Made by a program: the position numbers and the translations under genes
The notes under the pieces: model-generated
Seen by the model: the letters and a program-made list of their open reading frames with translations, nothing else
The model's database searches: none
What the model was told of the DNA's origin: nothing
In this document: piece by piece, positions 24,726 to 32,331 of the stretch
Layout: every line of letters starts with the position of its first letter
How positions within the stretch are numbered: position 1 is the stretch's first letter
Assembly (NCBI GenBank): GCA_900557455.1
Contig: USSM01000006.1
Coordinates: 1-60,077 of the forward strand
Direction: 5' to 3'
Source: an uncultured Collinsella sp.
GTDB taxonomy: Bacteria > Actinomycetota > Coriobacteriia > Coriobacteriales > Coriobacteriaceae
Length of the DNA: 60,077 bases

Positions 24726-25541
24726 ATGAGTGATTTCCATATGGTGGTGTGCGTCAAGGCGGTGCCGGGAAGCACCGAGGTCAAGATGGACCCCAAAACC
24801 AATACCATCGTGCGCGATGGCAAGCAGGCGGTCATTAATCCCTTCGATGCAAGTGCCCTCGAATGTGCGTTGGCGCTCAAGGACGACTTTATCGGCTTTG
24901 GCATGGATGTGCACGTGACGGTGGTATCGATGGGTATCCCTGCAACCGAATTGCTACTGCGCGACTGCATCGCCCGCGGCGCCGACGATGCATTGCTGCT
25001 CACCGACCGTGCTTTTGCGGGCGCGGACACGTTGGCGACCACCTATGCTCTCAAATGCGGCATCGAGGCGCTCGACGAGGACTTCGACCTGCTCATCTGC
25101 GGCAAGATGGCGGTGGATGGCGATACTGCCCAGATTGGCCCCGAACTGGCCGGCGCCTTCGAGATTCCCTGCGTGACCGATGTGAGCTGCGTACAGAGCG
25201 CGGGCTTTACGACGTGCGGCTCGCTGGCGCTTGTCCACGGCTGTGACGCCGGCGAGGAGACGGTCTATCTGGAGATGCCGTGCGCGATGACGACCGCCAA
25301 GGAGATCGGCCAGCTGCGCATGCCGAGCATCGCCGGCATTCGCGCGGCCGAAGATGCGGATGTGCGGGTGGTCAGTGCTGCCGATGTGCATGCCGACCCT
25401 TTGCGCTGCGGCCTTACCGGATCGCCGACGCAGGTCGTGCGCTCGTTTGTGCTCGACCGTGACCAAACGTGCGAGGCCATCGAGGGCACGCCGGTCGAAC
25501 AGGCGGCAAAGCTTGCCAAGATTATCGAGGGGATGGCTTAG
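24726..25541 (+). CDS. etfB: Electron-transfer flavoprotein beta subunit (LctB type)
   Basis: 271 residues. EtfB features are visible: VVCVKAVPGSTEV at the start, NPFDASALECALALKD, VSMGIPATELLLRDCIARGAD, LLICGKMAVDGDTAQIGPELA and MPCAMTTAKEI. ATG 24726 is chosen because AGGGGG ends nine bases before it; GTG 24720 overlaps the previous stop but is too close to the site. It partners the following EtfA. In bifurcating Etfs this subunit holds the bifurcating FAD and the NAD site, and the long loop GQLRMPSIAGIR is consistent with that group. It sits two bases after lctD. Confidence 0.88.
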   Translation: MSDFHMVVCVKAVPGSTEVKMDPKTNTIVRDGKQAVINPFDASALECALALKDDFIGFGMDVHVTVVSMGIPATELLLRDCIARGADDALLLTDRAFAGADTLATTYALKCGIEALDEDFDLLICGKMAVDGDTAQIGPELAGAFEIPCVTDVSCVQSAGFTTCGSLALVHGCDAGEETVYLEMPCAMTTAKEIGQLRMPSIAGIRAAEDADVRVVSAADVHADPLRCGLTGSPTQVVRSFVLDRDQTCEAIEGTPVEQAAKLAKIIEGMA

Positions 25542-26747
25542 ATGAGCGGACTGATAATCGATAGCGAGGCATGCGTTGGCTGTGGCCGCTGCGTTCGCGC
25601 CTGTGCCTCGGGTGGCATTGTGGTGGAGGGTGAGCGCCCCAACCGCTGCGCCCATGTGACCGACGGCTGCATCTTGTGCGGCGGGTGCGTCGACGCCTGT
25701 CCCGTCAACGCCATTTCGATCGAGCGCGACGAGGCCGCCGGCGCGGTTGACCTCGATGCGTATCGAGACATTTGGGTATTCGTTCAGACCGACGAGCACG
25801 ATGACGTGGCCCCGGTGGCCTACGAGCTCATGGGCAAGGGCCGCGAGCTTGCCGATGCACGCGGCTGTCGCCTGGTGGCGCTGGTCGGCATGGGCCCCGA
25901 GGGCTCGCTTGAGGACCTGGAGCATCTGGTTTGCGCCGGTGCGGACGAAGTTCTGGTCTGTCGTGACGAGCGCCTGCGTCAGAACGGCGCGGAGGTCTAT
26001 GCTCGCCTCATCTGCGATTTGGTAACCGAGCGCAAGCCCGAAGCCATTCTGTACGGTGCGACCGCTTTTGGCCGCGAGCTGGCGCCTGGCGTTGCCGTGC
26101 GCCTGCGGACGGGCCTTACGGCCGACTGCACCGTGCTTTCGATGGATACGGAGACGGGCCTGCTGCAACAGACGCGTCCGGCGTTTGGCGGCAACTTGAT
26201 GGCCACCATTATCTGCCCCAACCACCGTCCCCAGATGGCAACGGTGCGCCCCGGCATCTTTAAGGCGCCCGACTTTGACTATAGCCGCTCCGGAACGATT
26301 ACCCAGGTATTACTTGCGGAAGACGCCAAGGCTCGTGTCGAGATTTCGATTCCCGCCGAGGAATGGGGCCAGCAGGCTTCGATTGCCGATGCCGAGCGTC
26401 TAGTTGTTGTGGGTCGCGGTATTGGCTCCAAGAAAAACCTACCCTTGATGCGAAAGCTCGCCGAAGTCCTGGGTGCCGAGCTCGGCTGCACGCGACCCGT
26501 CGTGGAGGCGGGCTGGCTGGAGTATCGCCACCAGATTGGCCAGACGGGCGTGTCGGTTTCGCCTAAGCTCCTTATGAGCATCGGCGTTTCGGGTGCCATC
26601 CAGCATCTTGCCGGCATCGGCGGTGCGGAGTGCATCATCGCCGTCAACGAGGACCCAGATGCCCCCATCTTCGGCGTCGCCCAGTACAAGGTCGTCGGCG
26701 ACGCCGTCGAGGTCGTTGAGGAGCTGCTGGCCCAGCTTGAGTGCTAG
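25542..26747 (+). CDS. etfA: EtfA with N-terminal 2x[4Fe-4S] ferredoxin domain (LctC type)
   Basis: 401 residues. Two ferredoxin motifs open the protein: Cys11, 14, 17, 21 (CVGCGRC then C) and Cys43, 46, 49, 53 (CILCGGC then CP). The EtfA body follows, with AVRLRTGLTADCTVLSMD, QTRPAFGGNLMATIICP and PQMATVRPGIF. The FAD-binding C-terminus has VVVGRGIGSKKNL, GCTRPVVEAGWLEYRHQIGQ, GVSGAIQHLAGI and AVNEDPDAPIF. Fusion of a ferredoxin domain to EtfA is typical of the LctC subunit in confurcating lactate dehydrogenase and supports the operon assignment. Its last four bases overlap the convergent HD gene, so no separate terminator is present. Confidence 0.9.
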   Translation: MSGLIIDSEACVGCGRCVRACASGGIVVEGERPNRCAHVTDGCILCGGCVDACPVNAISIERDEAAGAVDLDAYRDIWVFVQTDEHDDVAPVAYELMGKGRELADARGCRLVALVGMGPEGSLEDLEHLVCAGADEVLVCRDERLRQNGAEVYARLICDLVTERKPEAILYGATAFGRELAPGVAVRLRTGLTADCTVLSMDTETGLLQQTRPAFGGNLMATIICPNHRPQMATVRPGIFKAPDFDYSRSGTITQVLLAEDAKARVEISIPAEEWGQQASIADAERLVVVGRGIGSKKNLPLMRKLAEVLGAELGCTRPVVEAGWLEYRHQIGQTGVSVSPKLLMSIGVSGAIQHLAGIGGAECIIAVNEDPDAPIFGVAQYKVVGDAVEVVEELLAQLEC

Positions 26748-27556
26748 GCACTTGCCAGCCAGCTGCGCAGCTCGTCCTTTAGGCGCTCCCAGGTCGCTTG
26801 CGTGGCGGAATCGGTGAAGGGGCGCGTGATACCAAAGGGCGCGTCGAGCAGGCGGTAGATATCGCCCTGCTCGCGCGCCAGCGCGCGGCTTGCCGGATAG
26901 ACAAGCTCAAACATAAAGCAGATAAGCCCCACCAAGTAGTCCGCGGGCTCATTGCGCTCATCGCGCGTGACGCAGCGGTGCTCGTCAAAGGCGGCCAGCG
27001 TCGGTGCCGAGAAGTGGCTGGCAAGAAACGCGTCCTCATTCACTTTGAGGATGGTGTCGACGGTACTGTCGGCGATGGTGCGCATGATGTCGATCTTGTC
27101 GCCATCGCGCACGATATCGCAGAAGCGCCGCGTGCGCTCGCCGAGCTGCGCGGGCAGACGGAAATTGCTGTGATAGGCAATGCTCGCTCGAATGAGTTCG
27201 TCTTCTACCGGATCGTCGATAAAGTCGCGGATACTTGTTGCCGCGGGCGCATCTGCAGGTGTTTTGCCAAAGAGGACCTCGACGCCCAACGCCGCATGGC
27301 TCACGCTTTCGGCATCCTTAAACGTATCCCAGCGTCGCAGCTGCTCAAAGCGGCCCATATCGTGCAACAGCCCACAAAGCCACGCCAGATCAATGTCCTG
27401 CGGTGACCAGCCCTGTTCGCGTGCCACGGCATCGCATGCCTCGGCAACGTGGTACGTATGCTCGATTTTGAGCGCGATACGCGGATTGGCGGCATCGTAG
27501 GCATCGGTGTAGGTCTTGAAGGCCGCGGCAGCCCGCGTTCGATCGATAGCTGTCAT
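26744..27556 (-). CDS. HD-domain metal-dependent phosphohydrolase
   Basis: 270 residues. HD features: EHTYHVAEACDAVA (first His, residues about 31-45), WLCGLLHDMGRFEQL (HD at about 64-65), HAALGVEVLF, IAYHSNFRLP and a distal RDGDKIDIM (Asp). These His and Asp residues would bind two metals. The family hydrolyses nucleotides or other phosphate esters, and the substrate is unknown. It is convergent with etfA, sharing four bases, which makes antisense interference possible. ATG 27556 follows AGGAAGTC on the minus strand. Confidence 0.8.
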   Translation of the reverse strand: MTAIDRTRAAAAFKTYTDAYDAANPRIALKIEHTYHVAEACDAVAREQGWSPQDIDLAWLCGLLHDMGRFEQLRRWDTFKDAESVSHAALGVEVLFGKTPADAPAATSIRDFIDDPVEDELIRASIAYHSNFRLPAQLGERTRRFCDIVRDGDKIDIMRTIADSTVDTILKVNEDAFLASHFSAPTLAAFDEHRCVTRDERNEPADYLVGLICFMFELVYPASRALAREQGDIYRLLDAPFGITRPFTDSATQATWERLKDELRSWLASA

Positions 27557-27693
27557 AATGACTTCCTAAAAAGTTGTGTCTTTCTGTGTCTTTCGATCCG
27601 GTGGCAATTGTAGGTGAACTCGGTTGCCATCGGGCGATGGTTCTGCCGCGTCGTTGAATGCGGCTCGGAAATCTTGTCGGGATGAGGAACGTT

Positions 27694-28386
27694 ATGGTGC
27701 TCAAAATCGTTAAAACCGTCTGGCCGGTGATGCTTACCTATGTTGCGATAGCCGCGCCGTGCGGAATGATTATGGCGCAGACGGGAATGGAACCCTGGAT
27801 GGTTTTTGCCCTGAGCAGCACGTTCGTGACGGGCAGCGGGCAGTTTATGATCTGCAATCTGTGGCTGGCGGGTGTGCCTGCGGCGTCGATCGTCGCGAGC
27901 GTCGCCGCAATCTCCTCGCGCTTTGCGCTTTACTCGGCATCGATCGCACCGCATCTGAGGGGTGCCTCGAAGCGTCAGACGCTGGCTGTTGCCGCGACGC
28001 TTACCGAGGAGGCATATGGCATCTCGCTTGCCAAGTTGGTTAAAGGGGAGGATTGGGGTCCGCTCGAGTCCTTTGTGCTCAACGTGATCCTCATCGCAAC
28101 ATGGGGCGTTTCGTGTACGACGGGCGCCATCGTCGGCGCCGTTGTCGATGTTCCCACCGCTATTGCGGGTTTTGTCTGCACATCGCTCTTTATCTGCCTA
28201 CTCTTTTCGCAGCGACTGTCGCGCGGCAATGTCGTAGCTGCCGGTTTGGCTGCGGTGTCCGTCGCCATATGCAAGTTCTTGGGGTGGACGAATATCGCCG
28301 TGCCGGCAAGTGTGCTCGTCGGCGTTGTCACGGCACTCGCGTGCGATGTCCTCGCCGAGGGAAGGGGCGCTCGCGATGCCCGTTAA
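27694..28386 (+). CDS. azlC: AzlC-family branched-chain amino-acid exporter, large subunit
   Basis: 230 residues from ATG 27694, which has GAGGAA five bases upstream; earlier in-frame ATGs at 27658 and 27682 lack sites. Five or six membrane segments. AzlC signatures: YVAIAAPCGMIMAQTGMEP, SSTFVTGSGQFM, ISSRFALYSASIAPHL and LTEEAYGISLAK. AzlCD pairs export valine, leucine and analogues. The small subunit gene overlaps by 11 bases. With the livJHMGF import operon at 41-46 kb, the window carries both directions of branched-chain amino-acid traffic. Confidence 0.85.
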   Translation: MVLKIVKTVWPVMLTYVAIAAPCGMIMAQTGMEPWMVFALSSTFVTGSGQFMICNLWLAGVPAASIVASVAAISSRFALYSASIAPHLRGASKRQTLAVAATLTEEAYGISLAKLVKGEDWGPLESFVLNVILIATWGVSCTTGAIVGAVVDVPTAIAGFVCTSLFICLLFSQRLSRGNVVAAGLAAVSVAICKFLGWTNIAVPASVLVGVVTALACDVLAEGRGARDAR

Positions 28387-28699
28387 TGAGTTTTTGGTCC
28401 TATGGCTGTCGTCATGGGCGGCCATCGCGTTTTTCCGCATTGCCCCGGCGTTTGCCTTGCGCGGGAGAACGCTGTCGCCCCGCGTTACCGAGGCCTTGGG
28501 TTATATTCCGCCTGCCGCCTTTGCGGCGCTGGTCGCCAACGATTTGATAAGCCCTGGCGCTTTCGACGCCGGCTTGTGGCAGGGCTTGATTCCCTGGATT
28601 GCGGCCGCCGGCGTCGTGGCGGTGGCAATCAAGACAAAGTCGATGTTGTGGTGCTGCGTCTCGGGCATCGTGTTCTATATCGTTTTGAGCTTCATATAA
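28376..28699 (+). CDS. azlD: AzlD-family small subunit
   Basis: 107 residues with three or four membrane segments. The motifs RIAPAFALRGRTLSPRVTEA and LGYIPPAAFAALVAND, with the final SMLWCCVSGIVFYIVLSF, are typical of AzlD. ATG 28376 overlaps azlC by 11 bases and has GAAGGGG upstream. It forms a two-component exporter with AzlC. Confidence 0.82.
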   Translation: MPVNEFLVLWLSSWAAIAFFRIAPAFALRGRTLSPRVTEALGYIPPAAFAALVANDLISPGAFDAGLWQGLIPWIAAAGVVAVAIKTKSMLWCCVSGIVFYIVLSFI

Positions 28700-28841
28700 G
28701 AGCGGGGCACGTTTAGCGTCCCGGCACAACGAATCGAATTTCTCACCGAGCCGGTCTGCTTCTTCTGGTACCATGGTCAAACTTTACTGTAGCAAAGTGT
28801 GACGTGGGCTTTTGTTCTGCGTCAGCGGAAATGGGAGTTTC

Positions 28842-29864
28842 ATGGCACAGGAAGCGACCGCCAACGAGCAAAAGAAATTCAAAGTCCCGCGTATCCCGGG
28901 TGACATCATGATCTACCCGATGATCGTTGGCCTTTTGCTCAATACCTTCTGTCCGCAGGTCTTCGAGATCGGCGGCTTCTTTACCGCCGCCTGCCGCGGT
29001 GGTTCCAACACCATCGTTGCCGCGATCCTGCTGTTTGTGGGTGCTGGCATCAGCTTTAAGTCCACGCCGGGCGCCATCAAGACCGGCATCGTTGTGCTGA
29101 TTCCTAAGCTTGTGGTGGCAGCCGCGCTGGGTCTTGGTGTTGCGTATTTCTTTAACGACAACCTTTTGGGCCTGAGCTCGGTTTCCATCATCGGCGGCAT
29201 TACGTTTTGCAACATGGCGCTCTACACGGGCATCATGGGCGAGTTCGGCGACGAGTCCGAGCAGGGCGCCGTGGGTATCCTGTTCTTTACGGCCGGCCCC
29301 GCCGTCACCATGATCATCCTGGGCGTTTCGGGTCTTGCTAACATCCCGCTGGGTACCATCGTCGGCTCCATCCTGCCGCTTGTCATCGGTATGGTTCTGG
29401 GCAACCTCTTCCCGTTCATCAAGAACCTGCTGGTTCCCGGCACCAACCCTGCGATTGCCGTTATCGGATTTCAGCTCGGTGCGTCCATGAGTCTTTCGAG
29501 CTTTATCACCGGCGGTATTTCCGGCATCCTGCTGGGCCTTATCACGCTGTTTGTCGTCGGTCCTATCACCTTTGCGTTCGAGCGCCTGTGCGGCGGCAAT
29601 GGCAAGGCCGCTGTGGCTTGCTCCACCATCGCCGGCACGGCTATGACCACACCGGTTGCCCTCGCCGAGGTCGCACCGCGCTACGCCGAGCTTGCGCCTA
29701 CTGCGTACGCTCAGATCGCCACCGCCGTTATCATCACGGCGATCATGGCTCCGATTCTGACCGGCTGGGTCGACAAGAAGTTCTGCCAAGGCAAGGAGGA
29801 TCTGTCGCCAGCCGGTGTCGAGGCCATCGAGGAGGCCGTCGCGACCGACATCGATGGCGAGTAG
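28842..29864 (+). CDS. kdgT: 2-keto-3-deoxygluconate permease (KdgT family)
   Basis: 340 residues from ATG 28842, with GGGAG four bases upstream. About ten membrane segments. KdgT-like features: KVPRIPGDIMIYPMIVG, LNTFCPQVFEIGGF, LLFVGAGISFK, TPGAIKTGIVV, NMALYTGIMGEFGD and STIAGTAMTTPVAL. KdgT proteins import 2-keto-3-deoxygluconate by proton symport. No kdg kinase or aldolase lies nearby, so the substrate could differ. A GGTCAAA motif lies about 68 bases upstream of the start, similar to one before fba. An inverted repeat follows the stop at 29910. Confidence 0.8.
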   Translation: MAQEATANEQKKFKVPRIPGDIMIYPMIVGLLLNTFCPQVFEIGGFFTAACRGGSNTIVAAILLFVGAGISFKSTPGAIKTGIVVLIPKLVVAAALGLGVAYFFNDNLLGLSSVSIIGGITFCNMALYTGIMGEFGDESEQGAVGILFFTAGPAVTMIILGVSGLANIPLGTIVGSILPLVIGMVLGNLFPFIKNLLVPGTNPAIAVIGFQLGASMSLSSFITGGISGILLGLITLFVVGPITFAFERLCGGNGKAAVACSTIAGTAMTTPVALAEVAPRYAELAPTAYAQIATAVIITAIMAPILTGWVDKKFCQGKEDLSPAGVEAIEEAVATDIDGE

Positions 29865-29909
29865 CAATCGATACCCATCAATGATGCCGGCGTGCAACTC
29901 GCGCCGTTT

Positions 29910-29953
29910 GAGCGCCCGAACGAAAGCTGTCTTGCGGTGACGTTCAGGCGCTC
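29910..29953. repeat. Inverted repeat between kdgT and the GGDEF gene
   Basis: GAGCGCCCGAACG (29910-29922) pairs with CGTTCAGGCGCTC (29941-29953), 12 of 13 positions, around an 18-base loop. TATGAT follows at 29957-29962, and a second CCCC/GGGG fold with TGTTTATT follows. It may be a kdgT terminator or an operator for the diguanylate cyclase gene. Confidence 0.55.
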
Positions 29954-30052
29954 TGCTATGATTCCCCTTACCCCTGCGGAGTAGGGGGTGTTTATTGTCC
30001 AGACACGAATCGGGCGATTCTGACCACTTGGATATTGAAGGGATGGCGTCTA

Positions 30053-31195
30053 GTGGTTAAGGCACTCAAAATTGAGATATTCCTGCTATGCATGATTGTT
30101 CTTATCGGGCTTGCCGCGCGAAGTCGTCGCTCCTTGTTCTCGAGTACCCAGCAGCTCTTGTTTAGCATGCTCGGCTATACCTCTGCTGCCTACATTTTCT
30201 TCGATATGATCTGGACGCTCTCGGACGGCGTGAGCACTCCTGTAGGCATCACGGCCAACTGGATTTCCAACGCGGTCTCGTTTTCGCTGTTCGCCATCGC
30301 GTGCCTCATTTGGTTTTTCTATTCCGAGACAGTGCAGGGCTCACGCCTTTTGACCGCGCGCTATAGGGTGGCGCTCGTGACGTTGCCAACCGTATTGGTG
30401 GTCGCGCTGGCATTTACCAGCTACTGGACGCACACTATGTTCTATATCGATGCACAGGGCGTATATCGTCGCGGAGCGCTTTATATGATTCAGCCTATCG
30501 TTAGCTACTGCTACATCATATATACGTCTTTGCATGCCTTTATTCAGACTCGAAAAGTCGAAAGTCTGCAAAAGAAGGCCATTTATCGCACCCTCGCATT
30601 TTTTGCGGTTCCCGCTCTGGTGGGCGGTACCTTCCAGGTTTTGTTTTCGGTACCGGGCCTTTGTGTCGGTATAACGCTGAGCATCCTGCTGCTCTACATC
30701 ATCTACCAGGAGCAGCTGATCTCGACCGACCCGTTGACTGGCCTCAACAATCGCAACCGTTTTGAGACCTATATGCTGTCGCTCTTTTCAAATGTGGATC
30801 AGGCCGAAGATGTATATCTGCTTATGATGGACGCTGACGGCTTTAAGCAGATTAACGACCGGTATGGACATGTTGAGGGCGATCATGCCCTCCAGGTCAT
30901 ATCTGCTACGCTCAAAGAGGTCTGCTCGGCGTCTGGTGGCTTTATCGCACGTTATGGCGGCGATGAGTTTGTGGTGCTTCAAAAGGCGACGGCGGAGCAG
31001 GACATCATGTGTCTGTGCGCGGCAATCAGCGACGAGCTCGCGCGCGCCGAGGTCCCGTATCTGTTGCGGATGTCCATCGGCTACGCACGGGTTGGTGATG
31101 GCGTCGATACCTGGCAAGACTTGCTTCGCGCTGCCGACGCGGAGCTCTACCGCGTAAAGCGCGAGAAGAAGAAAGCCGGCGTCCAGATACGCTAG
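30053..31195 (+). CDS. Membrane diguanylate cyclase (GGDEF)
   Basis: About 380 residues from GTG 30053, with GAAGGGA nine bases before it; a TTG at 30035 is in frame. Seven predicted membrane segments fill residues 1-225, a 7TM-like sensor. A GGDEF domain follows: STDPLTGLNNRNRFE, MMDADGFKQINDRYGH, and an intact active loop YGGDEFVV, ending RAADAELYRVKREKKK. It should make cyclic di-GMP from two GTP. I see no RxxD inhibitory site at the usual position just upstream of GGDEF, so product inhibition may be absent. No EAL protein is encoded in the window. The ligand of the membrane domain is unknown. Confidence 0.85.
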   Translation: MVKALKIEIFLLCMIVLIGLAARSRRSLFSSTQQLLFSMLGYTSAAYIFFDMIWTLSDGVSTPVGITANWISNAVSFSLFAIACLIWFFYSETVQGSRLLTARYRVALVTLPTVLVVALAFTSYWTHTMFYIDAQGVYRRGALYMIQPIVSYCYIIYTSLHAFIQTRKVESLQKKAIYRTLAFFAVPALVGGTFQVLFSVPGLCVGITLSILLLYIIYQEQLISTDPLTGLNNRNRFETYMLSLFSNVDQAEDVYLLMMDADGFKQINDRYGHVEGDHALQVISATLKEVCSASGGFIARYGGDEFVVLQKATAEQDIMCLCAAISDELARAEVPYLLRMSIGYARVGDGVDTWQDLLRAADAELYRVKREKKKAGVQIR

Positions 31196-31201
31196 AAAAA
31201 A

Positions 31202-31231
31202 AGGGCGAACGCTGGCGTGCGTTGCGGCCCT
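31202..31231 (-). terminator. Terminator of the EamA gene
   Basis: On the minus strand AGGGCC ... GCCCT with an inner GCAACGC/GCGTTCG fold is followed by seven T residues. It lies 67 bases after the EamA stop, close to the end of the convergent GGDEF gene. Confidence 0.65.
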
Positions 31232-31297
31232 CAGCTCACCGATGTACTCCATTAAGCTAAAGCATGCGAATCTCCTCTACTAAATAAGGGCGGTTCG

Positions 31298-32233
31298 CTA
31301 GGCTTTTTTGGGTTTGTTGACGATGATGATGCCGCCGCAGACCAACAGCAGGGCAACAAGTACGGTAACGGGGCTCGTGCCAGCGCCCTCGCCGAGCAGC
31401 AGTGCGCTCAACAGCACGCCAAAGACCGGGTTCATAAAGCCAAAGACCGAAACGCGGCTGACGGGGTTGACGGCGAGCAGGCGGGACCACAGCGAGTACG
31501 CGACGGCGGAAATGAGCGCCATATAAATGATGAGCGCGATGGCGGGGGCGATTTCGGTGGGGAAAAACGTGCCGCCCATCAAAAACCCGATTGCGGTAAG
31601 GACCACGCCACCGACTAAAAACTGCCAGCCGGCGAGCAAGACGCCGTCATGCTCGCGCGAGAAGATGCCAATGAGGCAGGTCGACAGGGCGCCCGCAACA
31701 GTGGAAGCCAAGATAAATCCCTCGCCGTCGAGCGTAAAGCCAAAGGTGCCATCCGCGCCCGAAAGGTTGACGAGCGCGACGCCTGCAAAGCCCAGCACAC
31801 AGCCAAGCACCTTGGGCGTATTGAGCCTCTCGGTGTGAAATGCCAAGGCGGCAAAGAGAATTGCGAGGAAGTTGGCGCTGGCCTCGATGATGGAACTCGA
31901 CATGGCGCTGGCGCGCGAGAGTCCTAGGTAGAAAAAGAAGTACTGCCCGATAGTCTGGAAGAGTGACAAGACAAAGATGGGCTTGATGTCACGAGCCTGC
32001 GGAATGAGGGGACGGCGTTGGGCCGCACTCATCCCAACGATAACCAGGGCGCCGGCAAGCGTGAAGCGCAAGCCCGCAAAGAGCAGCTGTGAGGCGCTAT
32101 CGTGCGCGGGGATGCCAAAGAGCCCGTAACCGATCTTGATGCAGGGGAAAGCCGACCCCCAGAGCGCACAGCAGACGAGGCAGCCCAGGATGAGTCCGGG
32201 TAGGGTGGCGAGATACGGCTTGCGGCTTTCCAT
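31298..32233 (-). CDS. EamA/DMT-family transporter
   Basis: 311 residues from ATG 32233, with AGGAAGGA at six bases; a longer start at 32275 lacks support. Ten hydrophobic helices in two EamA repeats. The first repeat has LWGSAFPCIKIGYGLFG and LSLFQTIGQYFFFYLGL, then ASAMSSSIIEASANFLA. The second has ILASTVAGALSTCLIGI and ends PVFGVLLSALLLGE then GGIIIVNKPKKA. This superfamily exports metabolites such as amino acids or nucleosides; the substrate cannot be read from sequence. The leader between it and purL contains purL's terminator, so it is transcribed separately. Confidence 0.82.
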   Translation of the reverse strand: MESRKPYLATLPGLILGCLVCCALWGSAFPCIKIGYGLFGIPAHDSASQLLFAGLRFTLAGALVIVGMSAAQRRPLIPQARDIKPIFVLSLFQTIGQYFFFYLGLSRASAMSSSIIEASANFLAILFAALAFHTERLNTPKVLGCVLGFAGVALVNLSGADGTFGFTLDGEGFILASTVAGALSTCLIGIFSREHDGVLLAGWQFLVGGVVLTAIGFLMGGTFFPTEIAPAIALIIYMALISAVAYSLWSRLLAVNPVSRVSVFGFMNPVFGVLLSALLLGEGAGTSPVTVLVALLLVCGGIIIVNKPKKA

Positions 32234-32266
32234 GATGTCCTTCCTGTATGCGCGAAGCAAAAAAGA

Positions 32267-32295
32267 ACCCGCCACCGGGTGTGCCGGTGGCGGGT
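32267..32295 (-). terminator. Intrinsic terminator of purL
   Basis: ACCCGCCACCGG (32267-32278) pairs perfectly with 32284-32295. On the minus strand the stem is followed by TTCTTTTTT. It lies 37 bases after the purL stop. Confidence 0.9.
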
Positions 32296-32331
32296 GTTGT
32301 TACCCGAGGGGATTGTACCCGATGGGACGCA

